Source: JARFQH01 sp963825595 (lineage in GTDB: Bacteria; Desulfobacterota; Desulfobacteria; Desulfobacterales; SG8-13). From it: a stretch of 64,000 nucleotides of DNA. The stretch covers positions 135,439 to 199,438 of the forward strand of contig CAWGUE010000019.1 in the NCBI GenBank assembly GCA_963825595.1, in the 5' to 3' direction. Of this stretch, positions 43,927-52,688 are shown in pieces (the stretch's first letter is position 1; each line of letters starts with the position of its first letter). The notes beneath the pieces were generated by a model that made no database searches, was not told the DNA's origin, and saw nothing but the letters and a program-made list of their open reading frames with translations. The position numbers and the translations under genes were made by a program.

Positions 43927-46695
43927 TCATAGGTCTTTTCGGATTCCGGCTCGGTCCGCACGTGTCTTTATTCCACTTGCATCGCGTTTTTCCAACGGCA
44001 ATGTGAAGAAAAAGGTCGAACCCTGGCCCGGTTCGCTTTCCACCCAAATACGCCCTCCATGGAAATTGATGATCCGCTTGGTGATGGATAGACCCAGACC
44101 GCTTCCGGGCGGACGACCCTTAAGATTGTGTTTGATCTGCCGGAACTCCTGGAAAATGGTCTCCTGATCTTCCATACTGACACCGATGCCGTTGTCCTTC
44201 ACCGACACCAGGAGGCGATCCGGTGCAACGGTGAGGCCGATGATAATGTGCCCGGTCTTATCATCACAGAATTTAACGGCGTTGGAGATGAGGTTCACCA
44301 TGACCTGGATTAACCGGTCCCTGTCACCGGCAACAACCGGCAAGTGAGCGGGTATGTCTTGATCAATCCGAATCTGTTTTTCCCCTACCAGTTGACTCAT
44401 GGAAGACAGGGCATCCTGAATCACTCCCCTGAAGTTGACTTCAGAAAGGTGCCAATCCATTCGCCCGGTCTCGATTTTTTGGAAATCGAGGACCTGGTTG
44501 ATCAGGCGTGTGAGACGCTCGCTTTCTTTCACGATAATGGCGGTGAAGTTCTGGTGCTGCCTGCGATCGACATCCGGGTTGGCGTTCAGTATTTCGGCGA
44601 TGGATCGCACCGATGTCAACGGCGTGCGCAATTCATGGGTCACCGTCGAGATGAATTCGTCTTTGAGCCGGTCCAGTTCTTTCAAGCGTTCGTTTGCTGC
44701 CCGGAGTTCGGCAGTGGCCTTTTCCAGCTCGCGACTGTAGGCGATGACTTGGCGGGTTTCATCGAGGATGTTCATAACCTCGTCGATACCCAGGGGTTCT
44801 TCATGGACCGCTTTGGAGACCACCACGCGTGCTGAAGCCGATCCGATGGTACCGGCCAGGAGTTTCTCGACATAGTTGACCAGGCCGGCATCCGCCTGCC
44901 GGTCGTCTTCCCAAGCGGTTTGATGTTTGCGTGCATAGGTGGACAACTCTTCCTCGGTGCGTTCCTGTCCTAAAAACCGAACCACCAAAGACCTCAGATC
45001 GCCGACCGAAGCTGTCCCGCGCCAGAAACTCGATCCTTCCGTTTCCCCGGCGTAATGATACACATCCACGAAAAGGGTTGCCTGAGTGTGCTCGATGGCA
45101 CTGGGTCGGGTGTACAGCGAGACGCCGATATAAATCAGCGTATTGAAGAGCATGCTCCAGAAAACGGCATGCGCAACATGATCGAAATCCTGCAAGCCGA
45201 ATAATGCGAAAGGATTCAGCCAGTCAATGCCGAAAGGACCGTGGTTGACGAAATCGGGATGCATGAATCCAGCCTGCACCAGGGACGGAAGAACCAAGGT
45301 GTAGATCCACACAATGAATCCTGCAATCAGTCCGCTGAGCGCACCGGATTTCGTCGCGCGTTTCCAGAATATTCCCCCGATAATCGCCGGAGTGAACTGG
45401 GCCACGGCTGCGAAGGAGACCAGCCCGATCGATACCAGGGTGTAGTACTCGCCAATAAAGTGAAAATAGGCGTAACCGAACATCAACACCAAGACAATAC
45501 TGCCCCGCCGAATGCCGAGCAGGATGCCGCTGAGATCGTCGCGTTGCGCCAGCTGAAGCGAAGGCAACCGCAACAGCACAGGCATCGCCAGATCGTTGCA
45601 GATCATGGTGGACAAGGCGATGGTGGCGACGATGACCATCCCGGTTGCGGCCGATATGCCCCCGATAAATACCAGCAGTGTCAGGCTCTCCTTGTGTCGT
45701 GCCATGGGGAGTGTCAAAACGAAAGTGTCGGCATCGAGGCTGCCGGCACCGAATTGCAGTACACCGCCAAAGGCAATCGGAAGAACGAAAAAATTGATCG
45801 CCAGGAGATAGAGCGGAAACAGCCAAACCGCTTTTTTCAGGTGATCTTCGTTGACGTTTTCGACCACGGTGACCTGAAACTGCCGCGGCAGGAACATGAA
45901 GGCCATCATGGACAGAAAAATATGAATGCACCAGCTGGCATATGTCCCTTTTTGGATATCAATGGTAAACATTCGCTGCAATTCGGGCATCGCACGGGCC
46001 CGACCGAAAATGTCGGCAAACCCGTTGTAAATCCCATAGGTGACAAAGATACCGACCGCCAGAAAAGCGATCAGCTTGACCATCGATTCGAAAGCGATGG
46101 CGGCCACCAGCCCTTCGTGCCGTTCTGTGGCAACGAGGGAACGGGTGCCGAACAGGATGGTAAAGACAGCCAGAATCAGAGCGATGTAGAAAGCCGTATC
46201 GTAATAGAAAGGAATTTGGGTAAAGTGCCGCGGCACATGGATAAGCGGATATCCGGTGACCACCACATAACTCGTCGATATTGCCTTCAGCTGCAGCGAA
46301 ATGTACGGGATAATGCCCAGAACGGCAATAATGGTTACAACACTGCCCAGGGTGGTGCTTTTTCCGTAGCGGGAGGCGATAAAGTCGGCGATGGAGGTGA
46401 TGCGGTGGACTTTACTGATGCGGATGATTTTGCGCAGAACCAGCCAACCCAGAGTGGCCACAAGGGTCGGTCCGATATACGTCGGCAGAAATCCCAGGCC
46501 GGATGTTGCTGCCAGTCCGACACTGCCGTAAAAAGTCCAGGCCGTGCAATAGACGGCCAGAGAGAGGGCATAGATATACGGATTGCTGACGAGACTCAGA
46601 CCGATCTTGGCATGTCGGTCCCCGATATAGGCAATGGCAAACAGCAAGCCAATGTAGCCAAATGAAAAAAAAAGAATGGTTTCCGTACTCAGCAT
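43927..46695 (-). CDS. Na+/solute symporter-STAC-histidine kinase (CrbS/CbrA type)
   Basis: A 922-residue sensor. Residues 1 to about 500 form an SLC5-type symporter (13 membrane segments). A STAC-like linker follows (about 560-670), then a helical coil. The kinase core carries the H-box FISTVTHELRTPLTSVRS (His near 686), N-box LISNAVKFC, G-boxes KDNGIGVSM and GSGLGLSITKRII. In other bacteria CrbS controls acetate use and CbrA carbon/nitrogen balance; position near acsA, prpE and a receiver favours an acetate- or carboxylate-sensing role. Start at 46695 (MLSTETILFFSFGYIG), eight bases after the upstream small membrane gene. Confidence 0.9.
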   Translation of the reverse strand: MLSTETILFFSFGYIGLLFAIAYIGDRHAKIGLSLVSNPYIYALSLAVYCTAWTFYGSVGLAATSGLGFLPTYIGPTLVATLGWLVLRKIIRISKVHRITSIADFIASRYGKSTTLGSVVTIIAVLGIIPYISLQLKAISTSYVVVTGYPLIHVPRHFTQIPFYYDTAFYIALILAVFTILFGTRSLVATERHEGLVAAIAFESMVKLIAFLAVGIFVTYGIYNGFADIFGRARAMPELQRMFTIDIQKGTYASWCIHIFLSMMAFMFLPRQFQVTVVENVNEDHLKKAVWLFPLYLLAINFFVLPIAFGGVLQFGAGSLDADTFVLTLPMARHKESLTLLVFIGGISAATGMVIVATIALSTMICNDLAMPVLLRLPSLQLAQRDDLSGILLGIRRGSIVLVLMFGYAYFHFIGEYYTLVSIGLVSFAAVAQFTPAIIGGIFWKRATKSGALSGLIAGFIVWIYTLVLPSLVQAGFMHPDFVNHGPFGIDWLNPFALFGLQDFDHVAHAVFWSMLFNTLIYIGVSLYTRPSAIEHTQATLFVDVYHYAGETEGSSFWRGTASVGDLRSLVVRFLGQERTEEELSTYARKHQTAWEDDRQADAGLVNYVEKLLAGTIGSASARVVVSKAVHEEPLGIDEVMNILDETRQVIAYSRELEKATAELRAANERLKELDRLKDEFISTVTHELRTPLTSVRSIAEILNANPDVDRRQHQNFTAIIVKESERLTRLINQVLDFQKIETGRMDWHLSEVNFRGVIQDALSSMSQLVGEKQIRIDQDIPAHLPVVAGDRDRLIQVMVNLISNAVKFCDDKTGHIIIGLTVAPDRLLVSVKDNGIGVSMEDQETIFQEFRQIKHNLKGRPPGSGLGLSITKRIINFHGGRIWVESEPGQGSTFFFTLPLEKRDASGIKTRADRAGIRKDL

Positions 46696-46702
46696 AACGC
46701 TC

Positions 46703-46954
46703 TCAGGGCTTGAGCCGTTTGGGTTGGCGAATTGGAGAAGAGGGCAGGGTGTCACGAAAGCGCGTGACACGTGTGACAACAACAATCAGGATGATCAACA
46801 GCGTCCAAACCGAAAACACATAGAAATACAGCATGGGGATACCAAACAAGAACGTTTCCAGGTTAAATATGGATAAGATCGGGTAATTGAACAGGATAAA
46901 TCCGAGCAGAAATAAACCGAACAAGCGGCGGCTGATGGCTGAATCGAGCGTCAT
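46703..46954 (-). CDS. 83-residue two-helix membrane protein, partner of the symporter-kinase
   Basis: The product starts MTLDSAISRRLFGLFLLGF and has two hydrophobic helices (about 11-32 and 43-62) and a basic C-terminus. The ATG at 46954 is preceded by GGGAG; the frame is open further upstream to 47188, but that part is not protein-like. It ends eight bases before the symporter-kinase start, recalling the DUF4212-like small subunits found before SSS transporters. A helper role in folding or gating is inferred. Confidence 0.7.
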   Translation of the reverse strand: MTLDSAISRRLFGLFLLGFILFNYPILSIFNLETFLFGIPMLYFYVFSVWTLLIILIVVVTRVTRFRDTLPSSPIRQPKRLKP

Positions 46955-47249
46955 GGCAGTCTCCCAAGTCCAGGTAAAATGACATCGGAGTCCAGATATG
47001 CTATGTTCGGCGTCCGGCAGCTGCCCAGCGTATCCAGCGAAAATGGCAGAATGAGAGACCATCACGATCTGTGATGGGCGATCAGGGCAGTGCCGGTCGT
47101 TTAAACGGAAATCCGAAGTGGTATGAATAATCCCAAATTGAGCGAAATTTAAGTTTGCCGCTTGAGTTATCGTTTCATATAGCAACAATGCTCATCCGGT
47201 GTCAACGCGTAGCGAGGCACTTTATCCTCTTGGAAGAGAATCGTCCCTA

Positions 47250-48380
47250 ATGGCCCTGAGGAAAATCTACATCGATCAAGCGGTAGCGGATACCGATCCG
47301 GTCCGGATCGTTTGCGAACGGTTGGATCTGCCCCGGGAAACCGTTGCAAACGCCCAGGCGGTCTACGACGCCGTGGCTGCGTCCGACGATCCGGTCAAAA
47401 AGGGTAAAGAAATCCTCTTTTTGACAAAAAACAAAGGGGCCTTTGTCAAGATGTGCCCCGGGACACGCCACTACACCTGCTGTGGCTACGGTATCCTGCA
47501 CATCGGTACTTACTGTGATATGGACTGCGCCTACTGTATCTTGCAGACCTATTTTCACCCGCCGGTTTTGCAGTATTTTGTCAATCACGAAGATCTCATG
47601 GATGAACTCGGGCACCTTTTTACCCGACGCCACATCAGCCGGATCGGCACCGGTGAATACACCGACAGCTTGATCTGGGAAAAATGGACCGACCTGTCAT
47701 CTCTACTGGTCAACCGGTTCGCAGGGCAGGACACGGCGATACTGGAGATAAAATCGAAGACCACCGCTGTGGAGAGCCTTGCAGGGATTCCTCACCAGCG
47801 CAAAACCATCGTTTCCTGGTCCCTGAACACACCCCGTATCATTGCGACGGAAGAGCGGTCGACTGCCGCTCTGTCCGCACGATTGCGCGCTGCAGCCCGG
47901 TGTGAATCCTGGGGCTACCCGCTGGCCTTTCATTTCGATCCAATGTTCATCTACCCGGGATGTGAAGCCGAATATCAGGAAGTCGTCAAACGGCTTTTTT
48001 CCCGAGTGTCACCCGAAAACGTGGTTTGGATCAGTCTCGGGACGTTTCGATTTCCGCCGTCGTTGAAGACGATTATCCAGCAACGCTTCCCGAAGTCCAG
48101 AATTGTTTATGGTGAATTTATCCCCGGCCTGGACGGCAAGATGCGCTATTTCAAACCCTTGCGAATCGCTCTCTATCGCAAAATGGCCGCGTGGATCCGG
48201 GAATATGCGCCGGAAGTCACGCTCTACTTCTGTATGGAAGACGATGAGGTTTGGTTCAAATCCCTGGGATTTGTTCCGGCCGATAGGGGAGGGCTGCAGC
48301 GAATGTTGGATGAAAGTGCTGTCCGCCAGTGCAAGCTCGATCCAGAGGCTCTCGTAAACATTGACCATGGCGGCGGTTAG
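47250..48380 (+). CDS. radical SAM protein of the spore-photoproduct-lyase family
   Basis: A 376-residue radical SAM enzyme with the cluster motif YCDMDCAYC (about 88-96, CxxxCxxC) and the family opening FVKMCPGTRHYTCCGYGILH. SPL-family proteins repair spore photoproduct in spore formers; in non-sporulating bacteria relatives have an unclear role, perhaps another DNA lesion. The GTGEYTDSL and the later SLGTFRFPP segments are typical. Start at 47250 (MALRKIYIDQ) is preferred; the frame is open from 47199. Confidence 0.85.
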   Translation: MALRKIYIDQAVADTDPVRIVCERLDLPRETVANAQAVYDAVAASDDPVKKGKEILFLTKNKGAFVKMCPGTRHYTCCGYGILHIGTYCDMDCAYCILQTYFHPPVLQYFVNHEDLMDELGHLFTRRHISRIGTGEYTDSLIWEKWTDLSSLLVNRFAGQDTAILEIKSKTTAVESLAGIPHQRKTIVSWSLNTPRIIATEERSTAALSARLRAAARCESWGYPLAFHFDPMFIYPGCEAEYQEVVKRLFSRVSPENVVWISLGTFRFPPSLKTIIQQRFPKSRIVYGEFIPGLDGKMRYFKPLRIALYRKMAAWIREYAPEVTLYFCMEDDEVWFKSLGFVPADRGGLQRMLDESAVRQCKLDPEALVNIDHGGG

Positions 48381-48616
48381 TCTGTTTGAGTTACGGCAGC
48401 ACTCCATGGAGACAAGAAGGACCGTTGACCCGGTATATCCCCATCAGGGAAATTTATATTTATTGAACCTTCGGGGCGCTTCCGGAAATTTGCAGTGAAA
48501 AAGTTGAACAAGAAAAGGCCCTCGATCCCTACCTTATTTTACGATGGCACCTGAGCGTTTGATAGCAGGCATCGGAGCTCGAGACGTTCAGGGTGTTCAG
48601 GAAGGACAGCACTGAC

Positions 48617-49255
48617 ATGCGCAGCGCCGTCATTGCGGCAACCTTGGTTTCGTTCTTTTTGATGCATCAATTGAGCCCTGAGTCACCGGCTGTCGATCTG
48701 GTGAGCGTGAAATGGGTCGACGACGGCGATACCATATTGCTCGCCGACGGGCGTCGGGTGCGCTACATCGGCATCAACGCTCCGGAGGTGGCCCATGTTG
48801 AAAAAGGGCAGGCAGCCGAACCGTTCGGTGAGGCAGCCACAGCACAGAACAAAGCATTAGTGCATGGTCATCGGGTTCGCCTCGAGTTCGATCGTGAAAA
48901 AACGGATCGATACGGCCGTGTCCTCGCCTATGTTTACCTTGAAGACGGCACCTTTGTTAATCTCAAGATGGTCGAGAGCGGATATGCATATGTCCTTTTT
49001 CTGAAACCGAACAACCGCTTCGAACGGGTCCTGCTAAGGGCCCAGCGCCGGGCGATGAAAGCGGGATCGGGGATCTGGGGCGATTGGAAGGAAGAGGAAA
49101 AAGATCCTATCATAGGGAACAGACGATCGCGTCGGTTTCATCGCACGAGTTGCCCGAATGCCGTTACGATTCACCCCCGAAACCGGATGGCCCTGTCGAG
49201 CCGCTGGGAGGCCTTTTGGCTCGGTTATGCACCGGCGAAGCAATGCCGGCCCTAA
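48617..49255 (+). CDS. secreted thermonuclease-family protein with Ada-like zinc domain
   Basis: A 212-residue protein with an N-terminal signal-like segment (AVIAATLVSFFLMHQL). The staphylococcal-nuclease fold follows (VKWVDDGDTILLADGRRVRY, NAPEVAH, FDREKTDRYGRVLAYVYL), with the catalytic Arg/Asp/Glu set visible. The C-terminus resembles the Ada metal-binding fold (GNRRSRRFHRTSCPNA to the final KQC). The frame is open from 48593, but the ATG at 48617 starts the signal peptide. It probably acts outside the cytoplasm on DNA or RNA. Confidence 0.82.
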   Translation: MRSAVIAATLVSFFLMHQLSPESPAVDLVSVKWVDDGDTILLADGRRVRYIGINAPEVAHVEKGQAAEPFGEAATAQNKALVHGHRVRLEFDREKTDRYGRVLAYVYLEDGTFVNLKMVESGYAYVLFLKPNNRFERVLLRAQRRAMKAGSGIWGDWKEEEKDPIIGNRRSRRFHRTSCPNAVTIHPRNRMALSSRWEAFWLGYAPAKQCRP

Positions 49256-49476
49256 GGGCTCGCTCAAAAATAACTTACCATTTTATACGCTGATGCATCC
49301 CATCCGGCTGTGTTACGAAAACTCAAAATATCCCGATATTATTACGTTTGAGCGCCTTGCCGGCCGGGCGCCTCAACGACTAAAATAGCCAATTTATTTT
49401 TTCGCGAACCCTAAGCGCGCATATTTCATGAATATTTTTCAGCAGATTAGAAGTGTGGTATAAGTGGTTGTAGAAA

Positions 49477-49502
49477 AAAACGTTCGAATTACGGAACGTT
49501 TT
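49477..49502. terminator. hairpin with U-tract, possible terminator of the nuclease gene
   Basis: AAAACGTTC pairs with GAACGTTTT around an 8-base loop, giving a T-rich right side. It lies in a larger imperfect palindrome (gtggtataagtggttgt against acgaccactataac). It may be a weak terminator or part of a structured element. Confidence 0.5.
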
Positions 49503-49553
49503 GTTGACGACCACTATAACGTAATCCGATATAAACCCGATCAAACCAAACTG

Positions 49554-49587
49554 AAAAAGGGATTCGATGGTTTCGAATCCCTTTTTT
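49554..49587. terminator. bidirectional terminator after fusA
   Basis: AAAAAGGGATTCGA (49554-49567) pairs perfectly with TCGAATCCCTTTTT (49573-49586), leaving a 5-base loop; runs of T appear on both strands. It ends the minus-strand fusA message and stops anything from the left. Confidence 0.9.
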
Positions 49588-49649
49588 GGTCTGGCAATTA
49601 CTGCCGTTCTGAAAGCGAATGGTTTATCCGGATATAGGGCCGAAGGCGG

Positions 49650-51722
49650 TCAATCCTGGTCCTTTTCGGCCTCGGCAATGACTTTGTCAGCGACCTGGGC
49701 GGGAACCTCATCGTAATGAGAGAATTCCATGGTGTAAATGCCCCGGCCCCCGGTCATCGAGCGCAGGTCCGGTGCATAAGTCAGAAACTCCGCCATCGGG
49801 ACGTGGGCCTTGACCACCTGGTTGCGACCGGCGCTGTCCATTCCGAGCACCCGACCGCGGCGGCTGTTGAGGTTCCCCATGATGTCGCCCATAAATTCGT
49901 CCGGCGCCGTGATGGTGACTTCCATGATCGGTTCGAGCAGTACCGGATTGGCCTGCTCGGCAGCTTTTTTGAAAGCCAGCGAACCGGCAATCTTAAATGC
50001 CATTTCCGATGAATCTACGGCGTGGTAGGAGCCGTCATCGAGGATGACCTTGAAATCGATACACGGGTAGCCGGCCAGAATTCCCCTCCGACACGACTCG
50101 ACGATCCCTTTTTCCACGGCCGGGATGTACTGTCGGGGAATCGAACCGCCCACGATGGCGTCCACGAATTCAAATCCACCCCCACGGGGAAGCGGTTCAA
50201 GCTGAATCCAACAATCGCCGAACTGGCCATGCCCGCCGGTCTGTTTCTTGTGCCTTCCCTGGACCCTGACTTTCTTTTTAATCGTTTCCCGATAAGGTAC
50301 TTTCGGTATATTGAGAACCGCTTCGACATTGTATTTTCGTTTTAATTTTTCGACCGCGATTTCGATGTGAATCTGTCCCATTCCAGATAGTAGAATTTCC
50401 TTGGTTTCAGCGTTGCGATCCAGTTTCAACCCCATGTCTTCTTCCATCAGCTTGGTGAGACCGCCGTATATCTTGTCTTCATCACCCTTGGATTTGGCGG
50501 TCAAAGCATAGGAAATCAATGTGGGCATCGGCGCTATGGAAGCAAACCTGACTTTTCGATTTTCGGCGCACAGGGTGTCGCCGGTGGTTGTCTCTTTGAG
50601 CTTGGCCACCGCGACGATCGATCCGGGTACGGCCTCCCTGGCCGGTTTCTGTTCTTTACCGGCAATGGTCATCAGTTGATTGAAGCGTTCCCGGGTGCCC
50701 TTGTTTACGTTATAGAATGTCCCGTCCTCACCCAGAGTGCCGGAAACCACCCGGAATATCGTAAGCCGGCCGGCATAGGGGTCAGCAACGGTTTTAAAGA
50801 CGAATCCGGCAAAGGGTTCCGAGGTGTCGGGGGCACAAACAACCGCGTTATCGCCGGATTCGTCGGTGGCGTTGAACACGCCCCGATCAGCAGGGGAGGG
50901 GAAGCTGTCGGCGATAAAATCGAGCAGTAGATCGATACCGATGTTGGATGTCGCCGAGCCACAGAGTACCGGTGCGAATACCCTTGAAATCAGCCCCTTT
51001 TTTAGGGCCGCCTTTATATCGTCGTCAGTGAGTTCTTCTCCTTCGAGATAACGTTCAATGAGGGCATCGTCGGATTCAGCGACATTTTCGATAAAGGCTT
51101 CTCTTTCAGCTTCCACCGTGTCTTTCATCTCATCCGGGATGTCGATTTCAGAAACTTTGCCATCTGCGTCGTAGGTGAATGCTTTCATCCGGGCCAGGTC
51201 GATGACGCCTTTGAAGCTGGTTTCTTTACCTATCGGCAACTGCACAACAATCGGTTTGGGATCCAGTATTTCGCGGGCATCTTCCAGGGCGCGCTTGAAG
51301 TCGGAGCGCTCGCGGTCGAGTTTGTTGATGAAAATGACACTGGGCAGGTTGAACTCTTTGGCATATTCCCAGCCCTGCTCGGTCTGTACTTTGATACCAT
51401 CGACGCCATCGATCAGGAAAAGGGCGCAATCGGCGGCCTGCATGCAGAAAATAGTGTCGTTAAAGAAGTTTTGATCACCCGGTGTGTCGATAATATTGAC
51501 CGTGTGTTTCTTCCACTTGAATTGATGGAAAGAGCCGCTAATACTCGATTGGCGTTTCAGTTCCTCCGGTTCGTAGTCCATGACCGTGTTGCCGTCTTCA
51601 ACTCTTCCAATGCGGTTGGTAACGCCGGCTTTGTAGAGCATCACTTCCGCCAGGGAGGTTTTTCCTGCGCCACCATGGCCGACCAGGGCGACATTTCTCA
51701 ACTTCTCAACAGTTTCACTCAT
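49650..51722 (-). CDS. fusA: elongation-factor-G-like translation GTPase (EF-G2)
   Basis: A 690-residue translational GTPase with GHGGAGKTSLAEVMLY (P-loop), IDTPGDQNFF and NKLDRERSDF, followed by EF-G domains II-V. The P-loop GHGGAGKT and a substitution-rich switch region differ from housekeeping EF-G (usually GHIDAGKTT) and match the EF-G2/FusA2-like branch, which may act in ribosome recycling or under stress. A canonical str-operon fusA should be elsewhere in the genome. The ribosome-binding site is gaggggaa. Confidence 0.88.
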   Translation of the reverse strand: MSETVEKLRNVALVGHGGAGKTSLAEVMLYKAGVTNRIGRVEDGNTVMDYEPEELKRQSSISGSFHQFKWKKHTVNIIDTPGDQNFFNDTIFCMQAADCALFLIDGVDGIKVQTEQGWEYAKEFNLPSVIFINKLDRERSDFKRALEDAREILDPKPIVVQLPIGKETSFKGVIDLARMKAFTYDADGKVSEIDIPDEMKDTVEAEREAFIENVAESDDALIERYLEGEELTDDDIKAALKKGLISRVFAPVLCGSATSNIGIDLLLDFIADSFPSPADRGVFNATDESGDNAVVCAPDTSEPFAGFVFKTVADPYAGRLTIFRVVSGTLGEDGTFYNVNKGTRERFNQLMTIAGKEQKPAREAVPGSIVAVAKLKETTTGDTLCAENRKVRFASIAPMPTLISYALTAKSKGDEDKIYGGLTKLMEEDMGLKLDRNAETKEILLSGMGQIHIEIAVEKLKRKYNVEAVLNIPKVPYRETIKKKVRVQGRHKKQTGGHGQFGDCWIQLEPLPRGGGFEFVDAIVGGSIPRQYIPAVEKGIVESCRRGILAGYPCIDFKVILDDGSYHAVDSSEMAFKIAGSLAFKKAAEQANPVLLEPIMEVTITAPDEFMGDIMGNLNSRRGRVLGMDSAGRNQVVKAHVPMAEFLTYAPDLRSMTGGRGIYTMEFSHYDEVPAQVADKVIAEAEKDQD

Positions 51723-51804
51723 CTACGTTCCCCTCTCATTGGCTGATCTCGTTCTGTTTAGACGCTGCAAATTCTGACCTGTCTACATTCTTCAACTGCA
51801 AAAA

Positions 51805-52593
51805 TCAAGCGCAACTTTGCGTAAAGTCTCCTTGGGTTCCGTCCTGCAGTGCACCTGGACGAAGGCATGCGATAAACTCTTTGTTGCCTTTAGGGCCGAA
51901 TATGGGTGAAGGCATGACCCCATCGACCGAAAGGGACATCCGGCGAAAAGAAGCGGTCAGTTCGTCGAGAACTTGGTTATGGAGGACCGGGTTTCGCACC
52001 ACACCGCCTTTGCCCACGCGGCCTTTACCGACTTCAAACTGAGGTTTGATCAGTGCCAGGATAACAGTGCCCGATTTCGCGAATTGCAAAATGGCCGGCA
52101 CGACGTGTCGAAGAGAAATGAATGAAACATCCACGGTGACCAGGTCGACCCGTTCACCGATGGTTTCGAAAGGCATATAGCGGATATTGGTCCGTTCAAC
52201 GACCACCACCCGCGGGTTTTGGCGCACTTTCCAGGCCAGTTGCCCGTAACCCACATCGACGGCAAATACTTTACAGGCGCCGTGCTGGAGCAAGCAGTCC
52301 GTGAATCCGCCGGTGGATGCGCCGACATCGAGACAGATTTTGCCTTCAACGGTAATGCCGAACGTCTGCAACCCCGCTTCCAGTTTGAGTCCGCCCCGAC
52401 TGACATAAGGCATGTCCTCTCCCCGAATGAGGATCTCGTCATCATCGGTGACCAAGGTGCCCGGCTTGTCGAAAGGTTGCCGGTTGACCAGAACCTTACC
52501 GGACATGATGAGTGCCTGGGCGCGCTGTCGACTCGGTGCCAGGTCCCGTTTGAGGATTTCGATATCGAGGCGTCTTTTATCTGCTTTTGGCAT
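51805..52593 (-). CDS. tlyA: TlyA-family rRNA 2'-O-methyltransferase
   Basis: A 262-residue protein with an N-terminal S4 RNA-binding domain (RLDIEILKRDLAPSRQRAQA, followed by IMSGKVLVNRQPFDKPG), then an FtsJ-like methyltransferase (LDVGASTGGFTDCLLQHGA, residues about 88-106; VTVDVSFISLRHVV). TlyA methylates ribosomal RNA cytidines in mycobacteria; many homologues are called hemolysin by old annotation. It lies downstream of dxs on the same strand, as in related genomes. Confidence 0.93.
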   Translation of the reverse strand: MPKADKRRLDIEILKRDLAPSRQRAQALIMSGKVLVNRQPFDKPGTLVTDDDEILIRGEDMPYVSRGGLKLEAGLQTFGITVEGKICLDVGASTGGFTDCLLQHGACKVFAVDVGYGQLAWKVRQNPRVVVVERTNIRYMPFETIGERVDLVTVDVSFISLRHVVPAILQFAKSGTVILALIKPQFEVGKGRVGKGGVVRNPVLHNQVLDELTASFRRMSLSVDGVMPSPIFGPKGNKEFIACLRPGALQDGTQGDFTQSCA

Positions 52594-52688
52594 TGGTAAA
52601 ATGATGTAACCACGGAGGACGGGGATGACGACGGCGGTTCACTGCAGCGAGAAACAACGTTGGTTACAGAGACACGATATAGCGGAAC

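Larger units (their letters stand above)
49256..49649. other. intergenic with two hairpins between the nuclease gene and fusA
   Basis: About 390 bases with no gene. It carries a 9-bp hairpin (49477-49502) nested in a wider imperfect inverted repeat (about 49455-49520), and a strong bidirectional terminator (49554-49587) listed separately. No tRNA was recognised. Confidence 0.5.

Noticed and set aside
45241..46665. 474-codon plus-strand frame across the symporter-kinase
   Set aside because: Antisense shadow; a polar, Gln/Asp/Gly-rich product typical of reading a membrane-protein gene backwards.
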